DNA of 47,589 bases, from positions 1-47,589 of the forward strand of contig DUVF01000051.1 in NCBI GenBank assembly GCA_012841165.1, in the 5' to 3' direction. Under the pieces are notes generated by a model. The model had not been told where the DNA came from. It was given only the letters and a program-made list of their open reading frames with translations, and did not search any database. Numbering within the stretch: the first letter of the stretch is position 1; the number at the start of each line of letters is the position of its first letter. This DNA comes from Clostridiales bacterium (GTDB taxonomy: Bacteria; Bacillota; Clostridia; Peptostreptococcales; Anaerovoracaceae). This document shows, piece by piece, positions 16,961 through 26,082 of the stretch. A program made the translations under genes and the position numbers.

Positions 16961-18055
16961 TTAAAATTGTGGCAGCTGGAAAGCCAGGCTAATTAAAATT
17001 ATGCTCAGCCAGCAGCAGAAGCCCATGATTAGGGGCTTGCCATTGCGCTTGAGCATTTTCACCAAATCTGTGTTCAGACCGATGGCGGCCATTGCCATCA
17101 CGATGAAGAACTTGCTGAGACTTTTAAGCGGCGAGAAGACGGCTGGGTCAAGACCGAAGCGGCCGGCGACGGTTGTGATTAGACAGGTTAGAATAAAAAA
17201 GAGAATAAACAGCGGAAAGCTGTTGCGCAGGCTAAAGCGGTTTTTAGCCTGGAGCGCTTCGCTGGGCCTATCGTTTGTTCGTGTCTGTTGGCCGGCCTCA
17301 CCATCAATTAGGGCCGGCTGGTCGGATTCCTTTCTGGCTTGCAATATAGCCAGCCCCAGTGTCAGAGGGATGATGGCCAGTGTGCGCGTCAGTTTTACGG
17401 TGACCGCGTGATCGAGAGTCTTTGATCCGAGATGGTAAAGACTGTCCCAGGTTGCCGCCGCGGCCGTCACAGAAGAAGTATCGTTGATGGCGGTGCCGGC
17501 AAACAGGCCGAAGGCGTCGCCCGAGTCTTGTGGGAAACCAAGCCAGGCGCCCAGCGTTGGAAAGATAATCGCGGCAATTACATTAAAGAAGAATATAACG
17601 GAGATCGCCTGGGCGATCTCCTCGTCTTTGGCACGGATGACCGGAGCAGTGGCGGCGATGGCCGATCCTCCGCAGATAGCCGAACCGACGCCGACGAGAA
17701 TAGAGGTTGAGGCTGGAATACGCAGCGCTTTGTGAATCAAAAAGGCAATCAACAGCGCGACACTGATGGTGCTCAGGATGACAGGCAGGGATTGCCGGCC
17801 GGTTTCCAAAACGATAAAAAGATTCAAGCCAAAGCCTAAGAGAACTACGGCCGCCTGCAGGATTTTTTTAGTACAGAAATTGATGCCGGCCTGATATCTT
17901 TGTCGGTTCTTTAAAAGGAGAGCCAACCCGGCTCCTGCCAGAAGGGCTATGACCGGTCCGCCGATGACAGGCAGAGCTTTGCCAAGGAGCCAGGCGGGCA
18001 GGGCGATCAAGCTGCAGAGCAGTAGCCCCGGTACATATTTGTTTATATTTATCAT
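16961..18055 (-). CDS. YeiH/UPF0324-family membrane protein (putative sulfate or anion exporter)
   Basis: 364 residues with about ten hydrophobic segments. It matches the UPF0324/YeiH family, sometimes annotated as putative sulfate exporter although transport data are thin. Landmarks are [20 protein letters not shown] near residue 123, [20 protein letters not shown] near 188, and a C-terminal [13 protein letters not shown] hydrophilic loop of about 40 residues around 245-285 is a little longer than usual. It stops back to back with the DUF6506-like gene. The start codon lies inside one arm of a 13-bp inverted repeat shared with the citrate synthase promoter region. Confidence 0.88.
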   Translation of the reverse strand: MININKYVPGLLLCSLIALPAWLLGKALPVIGGPVIALLAGAGLALLLKNRQRYQAGINFCTKKILQAAVVLLGFGLNLFIVLETGRQSLPVILSTISVALLIAFLIHKALRIPASTSILVGVGSAICGGSAIAATAPVIRAKDEEIAQAISVIFFFNVIAAIIFPTLGAWLGFPQDSGDAFGLFAGTAINDTSSVTAAAATWDSLYHLGSKTLDHAVTVKLTRTLAIIPLTLGLAILQARKESDQPALIDGEAGQQTRTNDRPSEALQAKNRFSLRNSFPLFILFFILTCLITTVAGRFGLDPAVFSPLKSLSKFFIVMAMAAIGLNTDLVKMLKRNGKPLIMGFCCWLSIILISLAFQLPQF

Positions 18056-18133
18056 AGCGAAATAATAACATAAAACTTTAGAGATGATCTAAAAAAATTG
18101 AAGCGAAAACATAGAAATGTTATGATAAATATA
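18044..18133. repeat. 13-bp inverted repeat in the yeiH-citrate synthase gap
   Basis: TATATTTATCATA (18044-18056) and its exact reverse complement (18121-18133) face each other. One arm covers the yeiH start codon and the other covers the citrate synthase -10. This may be a shared operator or chance in AT-rich DNA. Confidence 0.55.
18098..18126 (+). promoter_or_regulatory. citrate synthase promoter
   Basis: -35 TTGAAG (18098-18103), a 17-bp spacer, and -10 TATGAT (18121-18126), placed 24 bp before the ATG at 18150, which has a GAAGGGA ribosome site. Confidence 0.7.
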
Positions 18134-18149
18134 GAAGGGAAGTACATGT

Positions 18150-19568
18150 ATGCAGGAAAATAAAACAAACAACAATAATGGCAAAGGTTACTTCGATAAA
18201 AAAGAAAGTTTACCGGTCAGTTCGACCGTTACCGATGAGATAAGGGCTTTATCGGAATTATGTTACCAAAATGGTACTATTTGCTCTGAACTTTATGAAA
18301 AACATAAGGTAAACCGCGGCTTGCGTGATCTTGCGGGAAACGGCGTACTGACCGGTCTGACCGATATATCAGAGGTGCGTGGCTTTGAGAATAGAGAAGG
18401 ACAGAAGATTCCCGGTGATGGTCGATTGTTTTACCGGGGTTACGATATCCGCGATTTGGTCAGGGGTTTTGTAGAGGATGGTCGGTTTGGCTTTGAGGAG
18501 ACGACCTATCTGCTGATTTTCGGTCAATTGCCGACCGCCTCCGAGTTGGAGGATTTCCAAGCGCTACTCTCCAGCTACCGGACTCTGCCACCTGGCTTTG
18601 CGCGTGATATCATTATGAAGGCGCCGACCCTGGATATGATGAACACCTTGGCACGCAGTGTACTGACTCTGCATTCCTACGACCATGCGGCCAATGAAAT
18701 CGACATTCCGAATGTGTTGCGGCAATGCCTGTTTTTAACGGCGGTCTTCCCCTTACTGTCAATTTATGGATACTGGACATATAAGCATTACTACGAAGGC
18801 GAAAGTTTAATCATCCATGTTCCTAAGAAGAATCTCAGCACAGCTGAGAATATTCTCCACATGTTGCGCCCCGACAGCCGGTATTCGCCGCTGGAGGCGG
18901 CGCTGCTCGACTTGGCGTTAGTGTTGCACGCGGAACACGGCGGCGGGAACAATTCCACCTTTACCACCCGCGTCGTCTCGTCATCAGGTACGGACACTTA
19001 TTCTGCGATTGCCGCAGCGTTGGGATCCCTTAAGGGGCCAAAGCACGGCGGCGCCAATCTGAAGGTGGTGCAGATGTTTGAGGACATGAAGCAGACGGTT
19101 GACGACTGGGAAGACGAGCAGCAGATCAGCGTCTACCTGTACGATCTGCTTGAGAAGAAGGCCTTCGACCGTGAGGGGCTGATTTATGGCATGGGCCACG
19201 CGATCTATTCCTTATCCGATCCCCGGGCAGAAATTTTCAGGAGCTTTGTGGAAGATCTGGCTGAAGAGAAGGGGCGGATGAAAGAATACCGGCTCTACTC
19301 AACGGTCGAACGTCTGGCCAAACAGATCATTCAAAAGGAGAGGAAGATTTATAAGGGGGTCAGCGCCAATGTCGATTTCTACAGCGGTTTTGTCTATAGC
19401 ATGCTGAATTTGCCGCTGGAACTGTACACGCCGATTTTTGCCATTGCCCGGATTTCCGGTTGGAGCGCGCACCGGATCGAGGAGTTGATCAACGCCAGCA
19501 AAATCATTCGGCCGGCCTACATGAGCGTCGCCGCCAACCGGCCTTATGTCAGTATGGCGGAACGTTAA
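18150..19568 (+). CDS. citrate (or 2-methylcitrate) synthase
   Basis: Condenses oxaloacetate with acetyl-CoA (or propionyl-CoA), cytoplasmic. 472 residues. The active-site regions are AEHGGGNNSTFTTRVVSSS (about residue 257), KGPKHGGANLKVVQ (about 292), GMGHAIYSLSDPRAEI (about 348) and ANVDFYSGFVYSMLNLP (about 405). There is an N-terminal extension of about 80 residues before the first common citrate synthase motif (LTDISEVRGFE), as in many clostridial versions. No other TCA-cycle gene is adjacent. Citrate versus methylcitrate cannot be told apart here. A GC-rich hairpin follows. Confidence 0.94.
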   Translation: MQENKTNNNNGKGYFDKKESLPVSSTVTDEIRALSELCYQNGTICSELYEKHKVNRGLRDLAGNGVLTGLTDISEVRGFENREGQKIPGDGRLFYRGYDIRDLVRGFVEDGRFGFEETTYLLIFGQLPTASELEDFQALLSSYRTLPPGFARDIIMKAPTLDMMNTLARSVLTLHSYDHAANEIDIPNVLRQCLFLTAVFPLLSIYGYWTYKHYYEGESLIIHVPKKNLSTAENILHMLRPDSRYSPLEAALLDLALVLHAEHGGGNNSTFTTRVVSSSGTDTYSAIAAALGSLKGPKHGGANLKVVQMFEDMKQTVDDWEDEQQISVYLYDLLEKKAFDREGLIYGMGHAIYSLSDPRAEIFRSFVEDLAEEKGRMKEYRLYSTVERLAKQIIQKERKIYKGVSANVDFYSGFVYSMLNLPLELYTPIFAIARISGWSAHRIEELINASKIIRPAYMSVAANRPYVSMAER

Positions 19569-19571
19569 AAT

Positions 19572-19604
19572 GATAGCCCCATCCTCATTGAAGACGGGGC
19601 TATC
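19572..19604. terminator. terminator between citrate synthase and activase 1
   Basis: Arms 19572-19580 and 19596-19604 form a 9-bp GC-rich stem. On the minus strand it continues with a G-U pair and is followed by ATTTT. A further T7 run sits at 19623-19629. It probably serves both convergent genes. Confidence 0.7.
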
Positions 19605-19646
19605 GGCTTTATAGAACTCTCATTTTTTTAGGAGAGTATGAAAAAC

Positions 19647-20582
19647 CTAATCTGTCCCCATAACCGTTACTTTATCCATAAAACCATTTTTCTGGAAGAA
19701 ATCCTGAATTTTTTTCATGTGTTCTAAACTTGGCGGACAAACGCTATTGAGCGTATAAGGTCTTCCGAGAGCATTAAACTTACTTATGCCCAAGTTATGA
19801 TAAGGTAGAAGATCAATGTGCTTAATCTGTGCCTCATATGGCTTTAAGAAATTAACTGTCAAGTTAAGATCGTATAGTTGGTCATTTATTCCAGGAATAA
19901 TAGGAATTCGGATAACAATCGGCATAGCTGTAACAATTTTTTTAAAGTTTGAAAGAATTTCTCTATTAGATCCGCCGCAATATTTAATGTGCTTCTCTTC
20001 ATCGATCAATTTAATATCAAACAAGACATGGTCGATCCATTCTAAAACTACAGGGAGGGCAGATTCCGGGAACTGGCCACATGTTTCAACAGCCGTATTT
20101 ATCTCGTTAGCTTTTAATTGCTGGCTGAGATCAGCAATAAACTCTGGCCACATCAAAGGCTCTCCTCCAGAAAAAGTTACTCCCCCCCCTGAAGTTTCGT
20201 AAAACACTTTATCCTTTATAACTTCTTGAAAGATTTCTTCAACACTCATCAACTCTCCGGATTTTTTTCGCGCCTGAGCTGAGCACACGTCAACACATTT
20301 TAAGCATGATGTACAAAGAGATCTATCAAACAGCAATTTCTTATCACGCTCATGGATGGCACCGGTTTCGCAAACTCCAGAACACTGCAAACAACCTATA
20401 CAGTGTTCTGGATAAAACAATAAATCGGGTGAGTTGTTTTGCGATTCTGGATTAGCACACCATGCACAACGTAAGGGACAACCTTTAAGGAAAACTATGG
20501 TCCGTATTCCCGGCCCGTCATGTATGCTATATTTTTGTATGTTAAAAATCAGAGCCTTAGTTGTCATTTGTTTGTTTACCAT
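19647..20582 (-). CDS. glycyl radical enzyme activase 1 (radical SAM)
   Basis: Uses S-adenosylmethionine and a reduced 4Fe-4S cluster to place the glycyl radical on its partner, GRE1. 311 residues. The start region IFNIQKYSIHDGPGIRT is typical of GRE activases. The radical SAM CxxxCxxC is at Cys35, 39, 42. Two ferredoxin-type clusters follow, with Cys61, 64, 67, 71 and Cys90, 93, 96, 100, as in activases of dehydratase and decarboxylase GREs and unlike the short PflA. Its start overlaps the GRE1 stop by 7 bp with no separate ribosome site, so translation is coupled. A second possible start is the Met at residue 6. Confidence 0.95.
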   Translation of the reverse strand: MVNKQMTTKALIFNIQKYSIHDGPGIRTIVFLKGCPLRCAWCANPESQNNSPDLLFYPEHCIGCLQCSGVCETGAIHERDKKLLFDRSLCTSCLKCVDVCSAQARKKSGELMSVEEIFQEVIKDKVFYETSGGGVTFSGGEPLMWPEFIADLSQQLKANEINTAVETCGQFPESALPVVLEWIDHVLFDIKLIDEEKHIKYCGGSNREILSNFKKIVTAMPIVIRIPIIPGINDQLYDLNLTVNFLKPYEAQIKHIDLLPYHNLGISKFNALGRPYTLNSVCPPSLEHMKKIQDFFQKNGFMDKVTVMGTD

Positions 20583-23017
20583 GCAGAGTTCTCTGTGCGT
20601 TCAATAATCAAATTCTGGGCATCAGGACGTAATTCGACAAAATATGCGCTATATCCAGCGACCCGGACTAGTAAATCCTGGTAATCCTGTGGTTTTTCAA
20701 TGGCTTCTAGTAATGTTTCTTTTTTTACGACATTGAATTGAATATGATATCCCCCCAACTTTTCTTCTGCTCTGAGCAAAGAGATAAGATTCTTTTTATC
20801 ATTTTTAGTTGCAATTAAAGAAGGAGAAAGTTTCATGTTCAGCAGGGTTCCACAGCCATTTTGGGCGTGATCCACTGCACAGACTGATTTAATAACAGCG
20901 CTGGGACCGTTTTTATCATAGCCAGGAAAAGGAGAGATACCATCTGCTAAAGGCATTGTTGCCTTTCGTCCGGATGGCAGCGCGCCAATAACTTTTCCGT
21001 GCGGGATGTTTGCTATTACTGGAACCAATCCATTCACATATTTTGTATCGAATATAGACGTATGTTGGCCGCACATTTCGCAGGAAAGCGCGACAAACTT
21101 TTTCGCGATTTCGTCCACATAAGGTTCATCATTACCATACTTCGGCGCTTCATTAATCAGAAGTTGCCGAATGTTCTCAAAGCCCTCAAAATTATTGTCA
21201 AGAGCTTCCAGAAGTTGATCCATAGTTAATGTTTTTGTGTCGTAAACAAGTTTTTTGATGGCTGCCAGTGAATCTGCCAAATCAGCAACTCCCGTAGATT
21301 CCATGCCGGGTCCAACATTATAAGTCGCACCTTTTTGCATTACCTCTGTTCCTGTTTCCATACAACCCTCGACACAAATTGACCGCAGAGGCTTGGGCAA
21401 ACGGAGCATATGTGCTCTTTCAACGACCGAACAAGCCATGCAAGCAGCCTGAATCAAATGTCCCAGCTGTTTTTCCGTTGCTTCTTCTAGTTCGGCATAT
21501 GTTTTAAATTGTCTCGGATCACCTGTTTCCAATCCTAATCGTTCTGGACCGACCAGTTTGCTGACTCCGTTCGTTAAGGCCCATTCAACTGCAGTAGCAT
21601 AGCTGAAACGTCCGCCTTCGTCCCACATAGTCGTTTTACCAGGGATTTGTGGTTCGACACATCCTGCTACGCACCAATTCCAAAGATCTTTTTCTTCGAC
21701 ACCATTGTTTCGTAAAATTTCCCAAGCTGTTTTATCGAAAAAGATAGCTGGTTGACCCGTTCCGATTTCAACCAATTCACACACCTTCATCAGAAAGTCA
21801 TCGGAGGTTTTTTCGTTAATGCGGACATTGACAGTTGGAACATGCATGCGTGTGTCCATAGTGGCTTGTAATGCCATGAAGGATAATTCGTTTGCCGCAT
21901 CTTCACCATCTTTAGTGCACCCTCCAATAGTAAGACCGTGATAGGGTTGGTAGCCAGAAAACATCATGGCAGCGCCTTCAGAAATTACATAAATTATCTC
22001 AGCCATCTTAATCCAAAGGCAATCAATCAACTCCTGAGCTTCTTCATCTGTCAGCAAGCCGAGGTCTTTATCCTTTTTATAAAAGGGGTAGAGATATTGA
22101 TCCGGCCGATCGATACAAAATGAGGTAGTATTCTCTTCGCTGAAGAGTGCGATTTGAGTAAACCAGACCGCTTGTATTGCCTCATGGAAAGAGGTTGGGG
22201 GATTGTAGGGAACGCGCTCACAAATTTCTGATATTTTCATTAATTCATTTTTGCGGAGTGCGTCAGATTCGTTTTCTGCCGCCTGCCTTGCAGCCTCGGA
22301 ATAGCGCGATGATAAAACCTTGACGGCATCGCAGCATATCATGGCAGCTTCATAAAATTTTCGCTTGTCATGGTAGCGAATATCGTAAGGATCCAGTTTA
22401 GAAAGCTGATTTTCAGCATCTTGACGAATACCCTTGAAACCTTTTTTGAGAATAATGTTTCCATATCCTGGTGCAAATTCCCCAGCGCCAGAAGCTGACT
22501 TGTTATCTCCAAAAACCACTCCGCTTTCTATGGCGATATTCCTAAGATCTGGAGAAATATTGGCTAAAAAGTATTCCTCCATAGATTTCCCCTGCCAGTA
22601 GGGGAAGACATCTTCTCGCAGGATTGTTTTATCTTCTTCAGAAATCTGGTATGGATCTTGGGGGCGTGTTGCCATAGTATCAAGTTCATCATTTATCCAC
22701 AGCCAACAAATCTCTGGACAAATCAACACGGAACGTGGTGTCTTTCCATATGTTCCGACTATTAATTCGTCTGGGTTAATAGATATGGTTTTTTCGGTAA
22801 AATAGTTATACAGGCTTTTGGCACGCCGCATGATGGCATCTTCTGCCTCGGTTTCTTTGTAGGTTTTGGTGTAGGATAGAGCTCGCTCTATATCTACTGT
22901 TGGAGGGTGATTCCAATAATTATCCCTCAGCCTATTAATTCTTTCAGTTGCGCCTAATTTCCATTTTTCCCTGCTCTGTGTCTGCGCAGAAGCAGAGCAG
23001 GCATTATCTGTTCTCAT
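20576..23017 (-). CDS. glycyl radical enzyme GRE1, CxE type (substrate unknown)
   Basis: Large oxygen-sensitive radical enzyme, 813 residues, normal length. The catalytic thiyl motif is GCVEPQIPGKT, with Cys453 and Glu455. The C-terminal glycyl loop is RVAGYSAYF, with Gly788. The Cys-x-Glu pair occurs in dehydratases, C-N and C-S lyases and arylacetate decarboxylases, whereas pyruvate formate-lyase has two adjacent cysteines, so this is not a plain formate acetyltransferase. A second Cys lies four residues before the catalytic one (Cys449). The gene is preceded by a strong GGAAGGAGGG site. Operon order on the minus strand is permease, small protein, GRE1, activase. Glycerol, propanediol, choline, hydroxyproline and hydroxyphenylacetate enzymes are all formally possible; I cannot choose. 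Confidence 0.95.
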   Translation of the reverse strand: MRTDNACSASAQTQSREKWKLGATERINRLRDNYWNHPPTVDIERALSYTKTYKETEAEDAIMRRAKSLYNYFTEKTISINPDELIVGTYGKTPRSVLICPEICWLWINDELDTMATRPQDPYQISEEDKTILREDVFPYWQGKSMEEYFLANISPDLRNIAIESGVVFGDNKSASGAGEFAPGYGNIILKKGFKGIRQDAENQLSKLDPYDIRYHDKRKFYEAAMICCDAVKVLSSRYSEAARQAAENESDALRKNELMKISEICERVPYNPPTSFHEAIQAVWFTQIALFSEENTTSFCIDRPDQYLYPFYKKDKDLGLLTDEEAQELIDCLWIKMAEIIYVISEGAAMMFSGYQPYHGLTIGGCTKDGEDAANELSFMALQATMDTRMHVPTVNVRINEKTSDDFLMKVCELVEIGTGQPAIFFDKTAWEILRNNGVEEKDLWNWCVAGCVEPQIPGKTTMWDEGGRFSYATAVEWALTNGVSKLVGPERLGLETGDPRQFKTYAELEEATEKQLGHLIQAACMACSVVERAHMLRLPKPLRSICVEGCMETGTEVMQKGATYNVGPGMESTGVADLADSLAAIKKLVYDTKTLTMDQLLEALDNNFEGFENIRQLLINEAPKYGNDEPYVDEIAKKFVALSCEMCGQHTSIFDTKYVNGLVPVIANIPHGKVIGALPSGRKATMPLADGISPFPGYDKNGPSAVIKSVCAVDHAQNGCGTLLNMKLSPSLIATKNDKKNLISLLRAEEKLGGYHIQFNVVKKETLLEAIEKPQDYQDLLVRVAGYSAYFVELRPDAQNLIIERTENSAW

Positions 23018-23035
23018 GGTGTTGCCCTCCTTCCG

Positions 23036-23365
23036 TTAAGAACTTTTTTGGTGTTTATCGAACACGCCTAAATCAATCTGCCATTCGTCCGGCAATAGAT
23101 TAGATCTTTCTATTCCAAATGGCGTCACTTTAAAATTGGCTGTGACATTACCGTCCTCATCAAAACGTTCATTAAACATTTCTGCCATACCGGTACAAGT
23201 CATGGAATCAAGGTGAAATCGAATGTTTTTCTTTGTAAATTGTTTCTCTTTGCCAAAAACCGGCTTTAGCATCTCCATAACGGATTCCAAGGACATTTCT
23301 TCGCCTGTTTTAATCAACGCATAGAGCACGCCGTATTTTAGCGGATATTGATTGTTCAAAGCCAT
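23036..23365 (-). CDS. small winged-helix-like protein of the GRE1 operon
   Basis: 109 residues, not recognised as a named family. The pattern LKYGVLYALIKTGEEMSLESVMEMLKP, then KKNIRFHLDSMTCTGMAEM and FKVTPFGIERSNLL, read in pieces, looks like a winged helix with a final beta hairpin, similar to small DNA-binding or protein-binding modules. It has one cysteine, so it is not an iron-sulfur small subunit like that of hydroxyphenylacetate decarboxylase. GGAGAG is a good ribosome site. It lies 18 bp before GRE1 and 21 bp after the permease gene, so it is part of the same transcript. Possible roles are local regulator or GRE partner; both are inference. Confidence 0.7.
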   Translation of the reverse strand: MALNNQYPLKYGVLYALIKTGEEMSLESVMEMLKPVFGKEKQFTKKNIRFHLDSMTCTGMAEMFNERFDEDGNVTANFKVTPFGIERSNLLPDEWQIDLGVFDKHQKSS

Positions 23366-23386
23366 TTCTATCTCTCCTTTACGAAT

Positions 23387-24448
23387 TTACGAATGTGATC
23401 TGATGTTGAGCAATTCTTTCGGGTTCATTACAACCATCACAGAACCGACGAATAAAACACAAGCCCCTACGATGCAGAGAGTGGTAACTTCATAAGGGAT
23501 AAGACCTAAAGCGCTGAACAGCAGTGATACAGGGATTCCCCAGAGCGCGAAACTAGCGTTGATAGCAGTTCCTCGACTAGCCCCAATTATTGCCATAGAA
23601 TTATAGTTAACGGTCCAGGTCACAGCTCCGAATATAGCGCCTGCGACCATTAGAAGTACGTATGGCCAAACTGTTAAGGCGGTGCCAAGGAATTCCCATC
23701 CAAATAATATTCCGCCGGAAGTGAAAGCTGCAAAAATGGGAACCATTATGATGCCATTTGTAGCGGCAGATGCAAACAATTTAATCCCAACAGCGACACT
23801 GGGGTCTACCATATCCATACCATAAGTGCCAACACAGCAATCAAGCGCAAGTCCAAATGAAGATATAGCAGCTAATAAAATACCCAGCCAAAAATATGGA
23901 TAATTACTACCTTCTGGAGGGCCCCAGGATACAAGCGCGCCTCCGATTACCACTATAACGATGCCCATTACAAGTCTTGGATTTAAACGCTCTCTTAAAA
24001 TAATAGAACTGATAATAGCGCTAAAGACAGGAAAAGCGGCGCTGATGGCCATAACATAGGGAATCGGGCATAAGAAGATTGCCACACAAACTGTACTCAT
24101 TGCAACAGGCCCGCCGAGTATGCCGGCCAGAACACACCATTTCCCCGATCTGCTTTTTAACACCCTTATGTATTCTCTGCCCTTATGATGCGGGATATTC
24201 CAAACCAGCATCCAACCAGCCGCAAAAAAATCGCTTACTGTCGCAACAACAATACCGATCAATGCAATCTCTGCGAAGGTGCTTCCTATAGTTGTGTAAG
24301 GAACATTTCCCTGTGCCAAAACCCAAAATGAGTTTAAGAATGGATAAGTAAGCCCTGCCATCAATGCTAAAAAATACCCCCAAGCCCCACGCTTTAGACG
24401 GTATTTCTCCATTGCGGACTGTGCGTTTAAAGTAACATTCTGTCCCAT
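23387..24448 (-). CDS. EamA/DMT-type permease of the GRE1 operon
   Basis: 353 residues with about ten membrane segments arranged as two similar halves, the drug/metabolite transporter pattern. The first half ends in an EamA-like FPVFSAIISSIILRERLNP (about residue 140), and the second half has MAIIGASRGTAINASFALWG (about 290) before a final LxGACVLFVGSVMVV. There is an extended N-terminal cytoplasmic stretch of about 20 residues. The ribosome site is AAAGGAGA. It is the first gene of the minus-strand GRE1 operon, so it probably imports the GRE substrate or exports its product. It is not typical of the better known GRE clusters, which use other carrier types; that comparison is from memory. Confidence 0.82.
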   Translation of the reverse strand: MGQNVTLNAQSAMEKYRLKRGAWGYFLALMAGLTYPFLNSFWVLAQGNVPYTTIGSTFAEIALIGIVVATVSDFFAAGWMLVWNIPHHKGREYIRVLKSRSGKWCVLAGILGGPVAMSTVCVAIFLCPIPYVMAISAAFPVFSAIISSIILRERLNPRLVMGIVIVVIGGALVSWGPPEGSNYPYFWLGILLAAISSFGLALDCCVGTYGMDMVDPSVAVGIKLFASAATNGIIMVPIFAAFTSGGILFGWEFLGTALTVWPYVLLMVAGAIFGAVTWTVNYNSMAIIGASRGTAINASFALWGIPVSLLFSALGLIPYEVTTLCIVGACVLFVGSVMVVMNPKELLNIRSHS

Positions 24449-24513
24449 TGTTCGTGTCTCCTTTCCAAATCCATAATAATGAGTGATAGAAAACAGAGGC
24501 CATCTGTCTGAAA

Positions 24514-24542
24514 ATTATAACAATTGCCATTACGCTTTGTAA
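24514..24542 (-). promoter_or_regulatory. promoter of the permease-GRE1 operon
   Basis: On the minus strand, -35 TTACAA (24542-24537), a 17-bp spacer and -10 TATAAT (24519-24514) stand 65 bp upstream of the permease start. A 21-bp palindrome overlaps it. Confidence 0.65.
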
Positions 24543-24546
24543 TGGC
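24526..24546. promoter_or_regulatory. 21-bp palindromic operator candidate
   Basis: GCCATTAC, five bases, GTAATGGC: perfect 8-bp arms covering the -35 and part of the spacer of the GRE1 operon promoter. This position suits a repressor, or an activator binding over the -35. The neighbouring LuxR-type protein is the obvious candidate to bind it. It could also form an RNA hairpin at the end of the regulator transcript, but there is no T run. Confidence 0.6.
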
Positions 24547-24642
24547 CTTTTAAGAGAGTTTACAGAGTTAACAGGCTTGCCGTAATCAATTGAAATGGAT
24601 AAAAAGTTCTAACTTTTAATTCCAGCTGAACCAAATGATTTT

Positions 24643-25770
24643 CTAGAGGAGATTTAAAAGAGACAGTAGTTGTTTTTGAGTGCCTATTTCCATTTTTTGA
24701 TATGCTGAAGAGATGTGCTTTTTTACAGTTGATGTGCTGATAAAGAGTTCTGTGGCAATTTGCTCAGCGGACATACCTTTGCCGGTCATAAGTACAATAA
24801 CTTCATATTCACGAGGAGTTAAGTTATATTTCTTTTTTAACAAGGAAAATCTATACATAAATAGTTGAGAGCTTGAATACACGGTGGCACAGAATTTTTG
24901 ACGTGGCAGCGAGGAAGTACAATTCGCTATTTCTATAAGATAACTGTCTTTGGCAGTAGTATAATCAAATGGTCCGATTTTTTCATCGCCAGTGTTGCTA
25001 ATAAGTGAACATAATTGCTGTATTCTCTTTGTAAGTCGTCCTTCGCATATAGATTTGTTGAGGCCGTCTTCCTTTTCTATAAAACGACGAAAAGCAGAGT
25101 TGCTAAGTTGAATATTATAGGAACTATCCAGCACGCATATGCCTATTGAATCAACTATGTCCATGATCGATAGCAGTTCATGCATGGAGGATTCCTCGCT
25201 CCTTAAATAATTATTGAAGATGTTAGCTAGATGTGGTTGGTAAATTTTTATTAATTCCAACTCCTTAGTTGAAAATTCTTTCTTCCCCGGATCTCTGAAG
25301 AAACCGGCGATAATTCTGCTGTTAGGATGGTCGGGCAGGACAATGTTTGCATCGATAGAAGTTTGTATATAGGCGGGTTCAACAAATTCACGGTAGTATA
25401 GGGTCTTTTTCCGCTCTTCCGTGGAAAACAAATCATTATTTCGAAAAGCGATATGCTCTTTACGCATCAGGATAGGGATTACATCGTCCATTTCGAAATA
25501 ATTCCTCTTGTATACATCAACATCATGCTCATCCCAACCCAAAGAATAGAAAGTATTAACTTCGTAATGATTTTCAGGTGCATTATAATCAATTAATATA
25601 AAATTAGCTTTGTCGTAATAAATCTGAGAACATATCCTTTCTAAAAAAGCTTGAATAAAGACATGCAAAGGCCGGTCATATGCCATGTCGCCATACATCT
25701 CATCAATTGTACTATTTATGCCTGTAAGTTCATTGAAAGAAAAAACTAATGATTCGTTACTCATAACCAC
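24643..25770 (-). CDS. LuxR-type transcription regulator of the GRE island
   Basis: 375 residues. The last 60 form a LuxR/GerE helix-turn-helix: LTPREYEVIVLMTGKGMSAE followed by QIATELFISTSTVKKHISSAY. The first 300 residues have no clear receiver domain (no phospho-acceptor pattern); residues about 85-200 look like a GAF or PAS-type sensor fold and 200-310 like a second one, so it probably senses a small molecule. It lies on the minus strand between the permease-GRE1 operon and the divergent cupin-GRE2 unit and is the only regulator in the island. ATG at 25770 or a second ATG two codons later may be used. The DNA here is clearly more AT-rich than GRE2. Confidence 0.88.
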   Translation of the reverse strand: MVMSNESLVFSFNELTGINSTIDEMYGDMAYDRPLHVFIQAFLERICSQIYYDKANFILIDYNAPENHYEVNTFYSLGWDEHDVDVYKRNYFEMDDVIPILMRKEHIAFRNNDLFSTEERKKTLYYREFVEPAYIQTSIDANIVLPDHPNSRIIAGFFRDPGKKEFSTKELELIKIYQPHLANIFNNYLRSEESSMHELLSIMDIVDSIGICVLDSSYNIQLSNSAFRRFIEKEDGLNKSICEGRLTKRIQQLCSLISNTGDEKIGPFDYTTAKDSYLIEIANCTSSLPRQKFCATVYSSSQLFMYRFSLLKKKYNLTPREYEVIVLMTGKGMSAEQIATELFISTSTVKKHISSAYQKMEIGTQKQLLSLLNLL

Positions 25771-26082
25771 AACCCCATTAGCCGGTCTAAACGCAGTCGA
25801 TGCCTTGCAGAATTTTCAAACTAGTCTGTCTTTAATCTGTATTATATTGTGTTATTAAGTCGAGGTCAAATGGTCAAAAAGGTTAAGTTTTTAAATACTT
25901 TTTCGAAATAGTCGCAATAATCATAAAGTTCAAGCTTGTGTGTCCAAAATACCACTATTGACCAATTGTTAAACAGGGGCAAAAGATATATTTTATTGAT
26001 GATCCATTATACCAGAGGCATTACAAGTCTCATTTTCATTATTAAGTTAACAGAACACAGATCTAAAATAGGGAGGTAAACT
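25771..26082. promoter_or_regulatory. 312-bp divergent control region between luxR-type and cupin genes
   Basis: No gene is visible. The sequence is AT-rich. GGTCAAATGGTCAAA (two GGTCAAA copies in a row) lies near 25865, and an inverted partner TTGACC near 25956. For the cupin gene, TTGTTA with 17 bp to TATTTT is a weak promoter reading near 25964. A half of the 21-bp palindrome, GGCATTAC, occurs near 26017. Promoters for both directions must be here. Confidence 0.4.

Noticed and set aside
20576-23017. Calling GRE1 or GRE2 pyruvate formate-lyase
   Set aside because: Both have Cys-Val-Glu at the thiyl site; pyruvate formate-lyase has two adjacent cysteines.
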